Assembly (NCBI GenBank): GCA_963793415.1
Contig: CAWCAC010000002.1
Span: forward strand, 434,001-498,000
Source of the DNA: CAXMST01 sp963793415
Lineage (GTDB): Bacteria > Actinomycetota > Thermoleophilia > Solirubrobacterales > 70-9
Length of the DNA: 64,000 bases
Reading direction: 5' to 3'
Shown: piece after piece, positions 7,858-15,925 of the stretch
Layout of the letters: each line of letters opens with the position of its first letter
Position numbering within the stretch: the first letter of the stretch is position 1
Notes under the pieces: generated by a model
What the model saw: only the letters and a program-made list of their open reading frames with translations
Databases searched by the model: none
What the model was told of the DNA's origin: nothing
Translations under genes and position numbers: made by a program

Positions 7858-9956
7858 GCCGCCCGCTCCGCGTCCTGCTTCTCGAGGACTCCGAGGACGA
7901 CGCGGAGCTGATCCTGCGCGCCCTGCGCCAAGGCGGATACGAGCCCGAGCATCGGCGTGCCGAGAGCGCCGAGGAGATGGTTGCGGCGCTGGACGACGGC
8001 GACTGGGATCTGATCATCTCCGACCACGCGATGCCCGGCTTCAGCGCCACGGCCGGGCTCGAGGTGATGGCGGATCGCGGCCTCGATCTACCGTTCATCA
8101 TCGTCTCGGGCGCGATCGGCGAGGAGACGGCGGCGGAGGCGATGGCGGCCGGCGCCGGCGACTACGTGATGAAGGACAGCCTCAGACGGCTGATCCCGGC
8201 GATCGAGCGGGAGCGGCGCGAGGCGGCGACCCGGGCCAACCGGCGCCACGCCGAACGAGCGCTGCACGAGAGTGAGCAGCGGCTGCGGGCGGTGATGGAC
8301 AACGTGATCGACGGGATCGTCACCGTCGACGCCGACGGCCGCATCGAGAACCTCAACCCCGCCGCCGCCCGGCTCTTCGGGATCGCGATCAACTCGCGCG
8401 ACGGGATGGCCTTCGCCGACCTGCTCGGAGGCTCCTACGGCGCCGAGTACCAGGCCCACTTCGAGGCCTACAAGGAACAGGGCACGCTGCCGATCCTCGA
8501 CATCACCCGCGAGGTGCTCGGCCGCAGGGCGGACGGATCGGTGTTCGCGATGGACCTCGCCCTGAGCGAGATGCGCCTCGAGGACGACCGCCTGCTGATC
8601 GCCGTCGCCCGCGACATCAGCGAACGCAAGAAGGCGGAGTCGCAGCTGCGCCGGCTCGCCGAGCACGATCCACTCACCGGCCTCGCCAACCGCCGCCGCT
8701 TCGAGGAGGAGCTCGGCCGCCAGCTCGCCTACCGTGAGCGGATCGGCGAGCCGGGCGCGGTCCTGGTCCTCGACCTCGACAACTTCAAGTACGTCAACGA
8801 CACGCTCGGCCACAAGGCCGGCGACGAGCTGATCAGCCGCGTCGCCAACTTGATCGGCCGGCGCGTGCGGGCCGCCGACACGCTCGCCCGGATCGGCGGC
8901 GACGAGTTCGCGGTGCTGCTCCGCGGCACCGATCTCGAGGGGGCGCGGATCGCGGGCGAGGCGGTCGGCGACGCGATCCGGCGTGAGCCCTTCGTGCTCG
9001 AGGGCCAGCGCATCCGCGTGACGACGAGCATCGGGCTCGCGGCGCTCGGCGAGGAACAGCTCAATGCCGGCGAGATCCTCGCCCGGGCGGACCAGGCGAT
9101 GTATCAGGCCAAGGACGCAGGGCGCGATCGTCTGGCCGAGTACTCGGCGGCGGAGCGCGAGGAGATCGAGGCTGGCCGGACCTGGTCGGAGCGCGTTCGC
9201 GACGCGCTCGAGCTCGAGCACTTCGTGCTGCACTGCCAGCCGATAATCGACCTGCGCACCGGCGAGCCCTCCCAGTACGAGCTGCTGCTGCGCATGCAGG
9301 ATCCCGACAGCGGTGAGCTGACCCTGCCCGGCGCCTTCCTCGGGACCGCGGAGCGCTTCGGCCTGATCCAGAGGATCGATCGCTGGGTGGTCCGCGAAGC
9401 GATCTCGCTGATCGACCGTCAGCGGACCGCGGGCCGTGACGTGCTGGTGGAGGTCAACCTCTCGGGGATGTCGATCGACGACCCCGAGCTGCCGAAGCTG
9501 GTCGAGGCGGAGCTCGAGGCGACTGGGATCGACCCCTCGCGGCTGATCTTCGAGGTGACCGAGACGATGGCGATCGCCAATCTCGAGAAGGCACGGGAGC
9601 TGTCGGAGAGCCTGACGCGGCTCGGCTGCCGCTTCGCGCTCGACGACTTCGGCGTCGGCTTCGCCTCCTTCTACTACCTCAAGCACCTGCCGATCTCGTT
9701 CCTGAAGATCGATGGCGACTTCGTCCGCGACCTGATCCGCTCGCCGATCGACCAGCTCGTCGTCAAGGCGCTGGTCGAGATCTCGCGGGGTCTCGGGATC
9801 CGCACCGTCGCCGAGTGCATCGAGAACGCCGAGACGCTCGATCTCGTACGTGAGTACGGCGTCGACTACGCGCAGGGATGGGAGACCGGCCGGCCCGGTG
9901 ATGTCGCCACCGTGATCGGTCCCGTCGATCCCAAGGGCGCGCCCGTCGCGGGTTAG
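7854..9956 (+). CDS. receiver-PAS-GGDEF-EAL cyclic-di-GMP protein
   Basis: A 700-residue signalling protein. Receiver at residues 1-125 (Asp57 in IISDHAMPG), a PAS domain at about 135-260 with an ISERKKAE linker, a GGDEF domain with an intact GGDEF at about residue 347 preceded by DPLTGLANRR, and an EAL domain at about 430-690 with the signature written YELLLRM (Glu kept) and DDFGVGFASF near residue 597. Both cyclase and phosphodiesterase active sites look usable. It ends the operon with the kinase and single-domain regulator and links that sensor to cyclic-di-GMP level. It has no membrane segment. Confidence 0.9.
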   Translation: MSRPLRVLLLEDSEDDAELILRALRQGGYEPEHRRAESAEEMVAALDDGDWDLIISDHAMPGFSATAGLEVMADRGLDLPFIIVSGAIGEETAAEAMAAGAGDYVMKDSLRRLIPAIERERREAATRANRRHAERALHESEQRLRAVMDNVIDGIVTVDADGRIENLNPAAARLFGIAINSRDGMAFADLLGGSYGAEYQAHFEAYKEQGTLPILDITREVLGRRADGSVFAMDLALSEMRLEDDRLLIAVARDISERKKAESQLRRLAEHDPLTGLANRRRFEEELGRQLAYRERIGEPGAVLVLDLDNFKYVNDTLGHKAGDELISRVANLIGRRVRAADTLARIGGDEFAVLLRGTDLEGARIAGEAVGDAIRREPFVLEGQRIRVTTSIGLAALGEEQLNAGEILARADQAMYQAKDAGRDRLAEYSAAEREEIEAGRTWSERVRDALELEHFVLHCQPIIDLRTGEPSQYELLLRMQDPDSGELTLPGAFLGTAERFGLIQRIDRWVVREAISLIDRQRTAGRDVLVEVNLSGMSIDDPELPKLVEAELEATGIDPSRLIFEVTETMAIANLEKARELSESLTRLGCRFALDDFGVGFASFYYLKHLPISFLKIDGDFVRDLIRSPIDQLVVKALVEISRGLGIRTVAECIENAETLDLVREYGVDYAQGWETGRPGDVATVIGPVDPKGAPVAG

Positions 9957-9960
9957 GGGG

Positions 9961-10179
9961 GGCGCACGTGATCGCCGAGCCGCTGACGCGCTCGTTGCCA
10001 AGGGAGCGCTCGGCGGTGGCATCTTCCGCGTAGCCGATTGCCGCAAGGCCTGCGCTGAGCTCGAGGCCCGGGGCGTCGAGCTGGCTCAGCAGCCCGACGA
10101 GCGCTTCTACGGGATCGACGCCGAGGTGCGCGACCCGTCCGGGAACCTCTGGCGGATCGTCGAGCCGACCGAGTTGTGA
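9961..10179 (+). pseudogene. VOC/glyoxalase-fold protein, C-terminal remnant
   Basis: This frame encodes ALGGGIFRVADC...ELEARGVELAQQPDERFYGIDAEVRDPSGNLWRIVEP, the last betaalpha-beta-beta-beta module of a vicinal-oxygen-chelate domain with its closing DPSGNLW motif. The first half of the domain is missing and no start codon precedes it; the frame is open only from 9916, overlapping the end of the GGDEF-EAL gene. It is best read as a 5'-truncated relic. Confidence 0.6.
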
Positions 10180-10208
10180 AGCCGTGTGTCGCGCCTTCCT
10201 TAGCAAGC

Positions 10209-10222
10209 ACTACAGATGTAGT
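10209..10222. promoter_or_regulatory. ACTACA-GA-TGTAGT operator-like palindrome
   Basis: Perfect 6-bp arms around a 2-bp centre, placed 13 bp before the ATG of the flavoenzyme gene and overlapping a TAGTAT/TATAAC -10-like sequence. The TACA-NN-TGTA core is the recognition pattern of BlaI/MecI/CopY-type winged-helix repressors as I recall it. No such regulator gene is in the window, so the regulator is inferred. Confidence 0.45.
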
Positions 10223-10235
10223 ATAACTCGCACCG

Positions 10236-11570
10236 ATGAGCGACCGGTTCGAAGGAGCGATCTACCGCAAGGGCGACGCGGAGTACGAGGCGGCTCGGCG
10301 CGCCACCGTCTGGAACGCGCGCACACCGGACCGCTTCCCCGACGTCGTCATCCGCGCGGCGAGCGAAGCGGACGTGGTCGAGGCCGTACGGCTCGCGCGC
10401 GACGCCGGAATGCGGATCGCGATCCGGTCCGGCGGCCACTCCTGGGCCGGCAACCACGTCCGCGACGGCGGCATGTTGCTCGACGTCTCCGGGCTCACCG
10501 AGGTCGAGATCGACCGCGACTCGATGACCGCGCGGGTCGGGCCCGGCTGCAGCGGTCACGCGGTGCTCGGCCGGTTGCTCGAGCAGGACCTGTTCTTCCC
10601 GGCCGGCCACTGCCCCGGAGTGGCACTCGGCGGGTACCTGCTCCAGGGCGGCTTCGGCTGGAACGGGCGCGTGCACGGGCCGGCCTGCATGAGCGTCGAG
10701 GCGATCGACGTGGTCACGGCGGCCGGCGAGCTCGTTCACGCGTCCGAGCGCGAGAACGCTGAGCTGTTCTGGGCCGCGCGGGGCTCCGGGCCGGGCTTCT
10801 TCGGCGCCGTTACGCGCTTTCACCTGCGTCTCTACCAGGCTCCGGCGGCGATGGCCAACGGTCTCTACAGCTACCCGATCGAGCTGCTCGACGAGGTCTT
10901 CGGCTGGGCGGCCGAGATCGGCCCGAGCGTCGCCCGGATCATGGAGATGATGCTGATCGTCCACCGCGACGAAGCGGGCGAGCAGGAGCTGATCGTCACC
11001 GGTCCGGTGCTCGCCGCTGACCGCGACGAGGCCGCCGAGGCACTCGCGATCCTCGAGACCTGCCCGGTGATCGACCGTGCCAAGGTCGCCGCGCCGAACG
11101 TGCCGGCGACGATCGACGACCTCTACGCGGCGGTCCACATGTCCTACCCCGACGAGCACCGATACGCCGTCGACAACATGTGGACGCACGCCCCCGTCGA
11201 GGAGCTGCTTCCCGGCCTGCGTCGGATCGCCGAGACGGTGCCGGCGGCCCCATCGCACATGCTCTGGATGAACTGGGGGCCCGAGGGCGGACCGGATCGC
11301 CCGGAGATGGCGTTCAGCGTCGAGGATGAGACCTACATCGCCCTCTACGCGGTCTGGCCCGACGCGGCCGACGACGGCGCCTGCGCCGACTGGGCGACGG
11401 AGCGGATGCGGGAGATGGAGCCGCTGGCGACGGGGATCCAGCTCGCCGACGAGAACCTCGGCCGCCGCCCGGCTCGCTTCGCCTCCGACGCGAACATGGA
11501 CCGGCTCGACCGCCTCCGCTCGGAGTGGGACCCGGAGCGGCGCTTCCATCCCTGGATGGGACGCCTGTGA
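10236..11570 (+). CDS. BBE-type FAD-linked oxidoreductase
   Basis: A 444-residue berberine-bridge-like flavoenzyme. The FAD domain has IRSGGHSWAG with the candidate 8-alpha-histidyl attachment site at His68, and GHCPGVALGGYLLQGGFGWNGR with Cys126 where bicovalent members carry the 6-S-cysteinyl link. The C-terminus (LRSEWDPERRFHPWMG) is the usual BBE end. Such enzymes oxidise sugars, alkaloids or polyketide-derived substrates; the next gene resembles a phloroglucinol-ketone hydrolase, which hints at an aromatic polyketide-like substrate. The stop overlaps the next GTG (GTGA). Likely controlled through the palindrome 13 bp upstream. Confidence 0.85.
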   Translation: MSDRFEGAIYRKGDAEYEAARRATVWNARTPDRFPDVVIRAASEADVVEAVRLARDAGMRIAIRSGGHSWAGNHVRDGGMLLDVSGLTEVEIDRDSMTARVGPGCSGHAVLGRLLEQDLFFPAGHCPGVALGGYLLQGGFGWNGRVHGPACMSVEAIDVVTAAGELVHASERENAELFWAARGSGPGFFGAVTRFHLRLYQAPAAMANGLYSYPIELLDEVFGWAAEIGPSVARIMEMMLIVHRDEAGEQELIVTGPVLAADRDEAAEALAILETCPVIDRAKVAAPNVPATIDDLYAAVHMSYPDEHRYAVDNMWTHAPVEELLPGLRRIAETVPAAPSHMLWMNWGPEGGPDRPEMAFSVEDETYIALYAVWPDAADDGACADWATERMREMEPLATGIQLADENLGRRPARFASDANMDRLDRLRSEWDPERRFHPWMGRL

Positions 11571-12381
11571 ACGTTCCGGCGCCGACCGTCGATCTGGCCG
11601 GCTACCTGGAGCGCCCGCCGACCCCGCCGATCCGGCGCTGCTCGCGGCGGTCGATTCCGGCCCGATCGACCCCGCCGAGGCGCTGCCGCTGGCGCAGATC
11701 GAGCGGCTCACCGATCCGGCTCCGCTCGCCGTCGAGACCGGTTGGTGCATGCTCGACGACGGCGTCGGCTACATCGCCGTGCGGACCGAGATGCCGCTGG
11801 TCAGCGGCGAGATGGTCGACTGGTGGTTCGAGTGGCACCCGCACGAGGACCTGCGATACCGAGTCTGGTTCCCGCCGGCCCACTCGGCCAACCGCGTCGT
11901 CCAGCGGGCCCCCGGAGGCGGCAAGGACCTGTGGGGGATGACCCACTTCCCGGTCGAGGACATCGGCCTCGGCATGCAGCACCTGCGGATCGCCTTCCAA
12001 CGGCCGACCGACCTCGGCTTCGGCACCGACGGGACCGACAGGCCTGAGCTGGCGACGATCGTCTGCGGGCTCGCCGGCGACCCGAGGCTGCACGTCTCTC
12101 ACAGCGTCATGGCTCACGTCTTCCTGCGCGAGGGGGAGGGGGTCGTGCTCCGCAGTCGCTTCTGGCTCGGCGCCGCGATCGCCCCGGACTTGCCGGGACC
12201 GCTCGCCCGGGCGGCGTCGCGCCTGCTCAACCGCCCCCTGATCCGCCGCCGCATGCTGCCGCCGGCGGCGCCGCAGAAGCTCGCGCATCACTGCGTCGAG
12301 GAGTACGCGAACCTGGCGACGCTCCTACCGGAGCTGTGGCCCGCTTTCGGTCCCGGGCCGGGCACCGCAACCGGCGGCTGA
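11567..12381 (+). pseudogene. DAPG hydrolase (PhlG)-like protein, frameshifted
   Basis: Similarity to the 2,4-diacetylphloroglucinol hydrolase family runs through two frames. The first frame starts at GTG 11567, overlapping the previous stop, and reads VNVPAPTVDLAGYLERPPTP; the rest continues one frame back with ADPALLAAVDSGPIDPAEAL, VETGWCMLDDGVGY, MVDWWFEWHPHEDLRYRVW and LAHHCVEEYANL. Restoring one base at about 11621-11630 (a C/G-rich run) rebuilds an uninterrupted protein of about 271 residues. Family enzymes cleave a carbon-carbon bond in acylated phloroglucinols using zinc. It may be a sequencing error rather than a dead gene. Confidence is good for the family and moderate for the pseudogene status. 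Confidence 0.65.
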
Positions 12382-12411
12382 GCCCGGCGGCCACGGACTA
12401 AGGTGCGGCCC

Positions 12412-13026
12412 ATGGAAGAGCTGCCGATGGCCGACCCCGAAGGCGCGCCGGGCGACGCGCCGGACCCCGCTGCCGGCCCGTTTCTGGTCCTGCATGGCCT
12501 CGAGGGCTCCGGGCCCGGGCACTGGCAGCCCTGGCTGGTCGACCGGCTCGCCGCCCGCGGCCTCGAGGTCGAGTTCCCTGACCTGCCCGATCCCTCCGAC
12601 CCGGATCCCGACGATTGGCTCGACGCGCTCGCCGCGGCGCTCGGCGAGCGCAGCAACTGGACGGTGATCTGCCACTCGCTCGCCTGTCTCGTTTGGCTGC
12701 GCGCCGCCGCCCGCGCCGACGCGCCACTCGGCGCCGCCCGGGCGCTGCTCGTCGCCCCGCCCTGGCGTCCGGACCTGCCCGAGGTCGAGCGCTTCCTCGC
12801 CCACGGTGCCGGTGCGGCCGACGTCGTCGCGGCGGCGCCGGAGACGCTGATCGTCGCCTCCGACGACGACCCCTACTGCCCGCCCGGGGCGGCGGCGCGC
12901 TTCGCGACCCCGCTCGGCCTCGAGCTGATCACGCTCCCTGGTGCCGGCCACGTCAACCCCGAGTCCGGCTTCGGCCCGTGGCCCGCGGTCGAGGCCTGGG
13001 CGGTGGGGGAGCCCGCCGCCTGGTGA
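12412..13026 (+). CDS. RBBP9/YdeN-family serine hydrolase
   Basis: A 204-residue small alpha/beta hydrolase: FLVLHGLEGSGPGHWQPWL start, nucleophile Ser in VICHSLACLVWLR, Asp in SDDDPYCPP and His in LPGAGHVNPESGFGPWP, the exact order of the RBBP9/YdeN family. The ATG at 12412 is preferred over the GTG three codons earlier because a TAAGGT box lies 7 nt before it, indicating a leaderless start. Its stop codon overlaps the start of the following monooxygenase gene by one base. Confidence 0.85.
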   Translation: MEELPMADPEGAPGDAPDPAAGPFLVLHGLEGSGPGHWQPWLVDRLAARGLEVEFPDLPDPSDPDPDDWLDALAAALGERSNWTVICHSLACLVWLRAAARADAPLGAARALLVAPPWRPDLPEVERFLAHGAGAADVVAAAPETLIVASDDDPYCPPGAAARFATPLGLELITLPGAGHVNPESGFGPWPAVEAWAVGEPAAW

Positions 13027-14168
13027 TGGGGGCGGCTCCGAGGGCGCTGATCGCCGGCGCCGGGATTGGCGGCCTCGGTGCCGCGATCGCGCTCACCCGG
13101 GCCGGCTGGGACGTGACGGTGCTCGAACGGGCGCCGGAGCCGCAGCCGCTCGGCGCCGGGCTCTCGGTCTGGCCGAACGGGGTCGCCGCGCTGCGCGCGC
13201 TCGGTCTTGGCGAGCTCTGCGAGGGCGGCGCCGCACCCCGCGCGGATGGAGCTCTGAGGAAGGCCGACGGAAGCGAGATCGCCGGCTTCGACCCGGCCGC
13301 GATCGAGCGCCGCTTCGGCGCACCGCTGCTCGCCATGCACCGGGCCGATCTGCTGGCGGGACTGCTGCGCGGGGCGGGACCCGAGCGGGTCCGCTGGGGC
13401 GCCGAGGTCAGCGCCGTCGAGGGGTCCGGCGTGCGACTTGCCGACGGGACCTCGGAGAGCGCCGACCTGCTCGTCGGCGCCGACGGGCTCAACTCGGTCG
13501 TGCGCGGCGCCCAGGTCGGCGCGGCGCCCGCCCGCGACTCCGGGATCGTCGCCTGGCGCGGGGTCGCTGCGCTCCCCGCCGCGACGCCCGCCGGCGAGTG
13601 GTGGGCGCCCCGCACCGTTGCCGGTCTGCTGCCACTTTCCGGCCGGCGTCTTTACTGGTACCTCGCCTACGAGGGAGAGGAGGGCGATCGCGCCGAGCTC
13701 GAGCGCCGCGCGGCCGTGTTCGGCGACCCGGTGCCGGCGCTGATCGCCGGCACCGCTGCCCCGGACCTGCTCTGCCACAGGCTCTTCGATCGCGACCCCT
13801 GCGCCGGGTGGAGCTCGGACTCGGCGACACTGCTCGGCGACGCCGCGCACCCGATGCTGCCGTTCCTCGGCCAGGGCGCCTGCTCGGCGCTCGAGGACGC
13901 GGTTGCGCTCGGGCGCCTCGTCTCGCCGGGCTCCTCGGACCTCGGCGCGGCGCTGGCGACCTATGAGCAGCATCGGTACGCCCGCACGGCCACACTCGTC
14001 AAGGGTTCCCGCCGCGCTGCCGCGGTCGCTCTCGCCGGATCCGGCCTCGCCCGCGCCGCCCGCGATCTGCTCGTCGGCCTCGTCCCGGAGCGGGCCCGTA
14101 TGCGGCAGCTCGACGGGATCATCGCCCCGGGTGTCCATATCGGCGAATCCCGTTCGTCTCAGGGGTGA
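13026..14168 (+). CDS. FAD-dependent monooxygenase (PHBH-like)
   Basis: A 380-residue class A flavoprotein monooxygenase: GXGXXG in IAGAGIGGLGAAIAL, the DG motif in LVGADGLNSVVRG and the GD motif in TLLGDAAHPMLPFLGQGAC with a SALEDAVAL continuation. No membrane segment. These enzymes use NAD(P)H and oxygen to hydroxylate aromatic or polyketide substrates. It is translationally coupled to the hydrolase upstream, and with the BBE enzyme and DAPG-like hydrolase gives a cluster of aromatic-compound enzymes at 10.2-14.2 kb. Confidence 0.85.
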   Translation: MGAAPRALIAGAGIGGLGAAIALTRAGWDVTVLERAPEPQPLGAGLSVWPNGVAALRALGLGELCEGGAAPRADGALRKADGSEIAGFDPAAIERRFGAPLLAMHRADLLAGLLRGAGPERVRWGAEVSAVEGSGVRLADGTSESADLLVGADGLNSVVRGAQVGAAPARDSGIVAWRGVAALPAATPAGEWWAPRTVAGLLPLSGRRLYWYLAYEGEEGDRAELERRAAVFGDPVPALIAGTAAPDLLCHRLFDRDPCAGWSSDSATLLGDAAHPMLPFLGQGACSALEDAVALGRLVSPGSSDLGAALATYEQHRYARTATLVKGSRRAAAVALAGSGLARAARDLLVGLVPERARMRQLDGIIAPGVHIGESRSSQG

Positions 14169-14192
14169 CGATTCCAACCACAGGAGGAACCC

Positions 14193-14549
14193 ATGAAGTA
14201 CATGCTGCTGATCCACCAGGGAGACACCCCGACGCCGCGCACGCCGGAATGGGAGCAGCTCGCCGAGCAGGAGCAGAACGAGGTCTACGGCGCCTACAAG
14301 GCGATTGGTGAGACACCCGGCGTGAGCCCTGGTCTGCAGCTCGAGGACCCGGAGACGGCGACGACGGTGCGGGTCGAAGACGGGCGCACGCTGACGACGG
14401 ACGGGCCGTTCGCGGCGACCAAGGAGGCGATCGGCGGCTACCTGCTGTTCGAGGCAGACGACCTCGACGCCGCGATCGAGCTCGCCGCACGGATTCCCGC
14501 GGCCCGCATGGGCGGCGCCATCGAGGTGCGCCCGATCGTCGAGTGGTGA
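14193..14549 (+). CDS. YCII-related (DGPF) domain protein
   Basis: A 118-residue protein starting MKYMLLIHQGD and containing the DGPF motif in LTTDGPFAATKEAIGGYLLFEA. Such small proteins are almost always encoded next to ECF42-type sigma factors, as here. A clear AGGAGGA Shine-Dalgarno lies 6-7 nt before the ATG. Biochemical role unknown; the fold resembles dimeric alpha-beta barrels. Confidence 0.88.
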   Translation: MKYMLLIHQGDTPTPRTPEWEQLAEQEQNEVYGAYKAIGETPGVSPGLQLEDPETATTVRVEDGRTLTTDGPFAATKEAIGGYLLFEADDLDAAIELAARIPAARMGGAIEVRPIVEW

Positions 14550-15421
14550 CGGACCTCGACGACCTCTTCCGGCGCGAGTGGGCGCCTGTCCTCGCCGGCC
14601 TGATCGGCCGCCTCGGCACGGCCGAGATCGCGCGGGCGTTCCTCGTCTCAGAGGCGACGATGGCAAAGCGCCTCGTCCGCGCCAAGCACAAGATCAAGGC
14701 CGCCGGAATCCCCTTCCGGGTTCCGCCCGAGCACCTGCTCCCGGACCGGCTCGCAGCGGTGCTCGCGGTCGTCTACCTGATCTTCAACGAGGGCTACGGC
14801 GGTCGCGACGAGCTCGCGGGGGAGGGGATCCGGCTCGGGTGGGCGCTGGCAGAGCTGATGCCGGACGAGCCCGAGGCGCACGGCCTGCTGGCCCTGATGC
14901 TGATCACCGACGCCCGCCGCGAGGCGCGCTTCGCCGGCGGCGCGCTCGTCCTGCTGGCCGAGCAGGACCGCACGCTCTGGGATCGGGAGGCGATCGCCGC
15001 GGGTAGGCGCGAGCTCGACCGCGGGCTCACGCTCGGCCGCCACGGCCCCTACGTCCTGCAGGCCGCGATCGCAGCGCTCCACGTCGACGAGCAGCCCGAC
15101 TGGAACGAGATCGCGGCGCTCTACGGCGAGCTCTCGCGGCTGACCGGCTCGCCGGTCGTCGAGCTCAACCGCGCCGCCTCGATCGCCGAGGCGGGTGATC
15201 CGGTGGCCGCGCTCGCGATCGCGCTGCACCTCGACCTCGACGGCTACCACCTGCTGCACGCGACCCGGGCCGAGCTCCTGCGCCGCCTCGGCCGCCGCGA
15301 CGAGGCCGGCGTCGCCTATTCGCGGGCGCTCGAACTGGTCCGGTCCGAGCCGGAGCGGCGCTTCCTCGCAGGGCGCCTGGCGGTGCTCGGAGCCGAGCCC
15401 GCAGAGCGGAGGGCGACGTGA
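14546..15421 (+). pseudogene. ECF42-type sigma factor with internal deletion
   Basis: A 291-residue frame whose normal family length is about 400. It opens like an ECF42 sigma factor (LDDLFRREWAPVLAGLIGRLG), then jumps straight into the recognition helix of region 4 (TAEIARAFLVSEATMAKRLVRAKHKI) and continues through the characteristic long C-terminal extension (AVLAVVYLIFNEGYGG, LNRAASIAEAGDP, repeat-like helices). Roughly 115-120 residues are missing: all of region 2, which binds core polymerase and the -10 element, and half of region 4. The deletion is in frame. It cannot work as an ordinary sigma factor. The gene overlaps the YCII gene (GTGA) and the GNAT gene downstream. Confidence 0.7.
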
Positions 15422-15882
15422 GGGTCATCGAGCTGCGCCGCGCCACTGCCGGCGACGCCGCCGGGATCAGCGCCCTCGTCCAGGCCGCCTACGCTCCTTG
15501 GGAGGCCCGTCTCGGGGTGCGGCCGCTGCCGATGGACGCCGACTACGTCGAGGCGATCCGCCGGCTCGACGTCTGGGTTGCCGAGGTCGAGGGCGAGCTC
15601 GCCGGGGTGATCGTCCTCGGCAGCGACGCCGAGGGCTACTTCGTCGACAACGTCGCGGTCGCGCCGGCTTTTCAGGGCTCGGGCGTGGGCCGGATCATGC
15701 TCGCCCACTCCGAGCGCGAGGCCGTCGCGGCCGGCTTCGACTCGATCTATCTGTGGACGCACGAACGGATGAGCGAGAACCTCGCGATCTATGAGTCGAG
15801 GGGATACGTCGAGTACGACCGCCGTTCGCCACGACCGGGGCCGCCGCCGTTCCTGGTCTATCTGCGCAAGCCGCTGCGCTGA
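15418..15882 (+). CDS. GNAT family N-acetyltransferase
   Basis: A 154-residue acetyltransferase with the acetyl-CoA binding motif in VAPAFQGSGVGRIMLAHSE and the usual MSENLAIYESRGYVEYDR end. GTG start overlapping the previous stop (GTGA), so it is coupled to the sigma-factor relic. The acceptor substrate is unknown. Confidence 0.85.
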   Translation: MRVIELRRATAGDAAGISALVQAAYAPWEARLGVRPLPMDADYVEAIRRLDVWVAEVEGELAGVIVLGSDAEGYFVDNVAVAPAFQGSGVGRIMLAHSEREAVAAGFDSIYLWTHERMSENLAIYESRGYVEYDRRSPRPGPPPFLVYLRKPLR

Positions 15883-15925
15883 CCGCAGGGCGCTCGGGGC
15901 CCGGACCCGAATAGCCTGGGTCCGG

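Noticed and set aside
10236..14168. Polyketide or other secondary-metabolite cluster
   Set aside because: Only tailoring or catabolic enzymes are present; there is no synthase, carrier protein or transporter.
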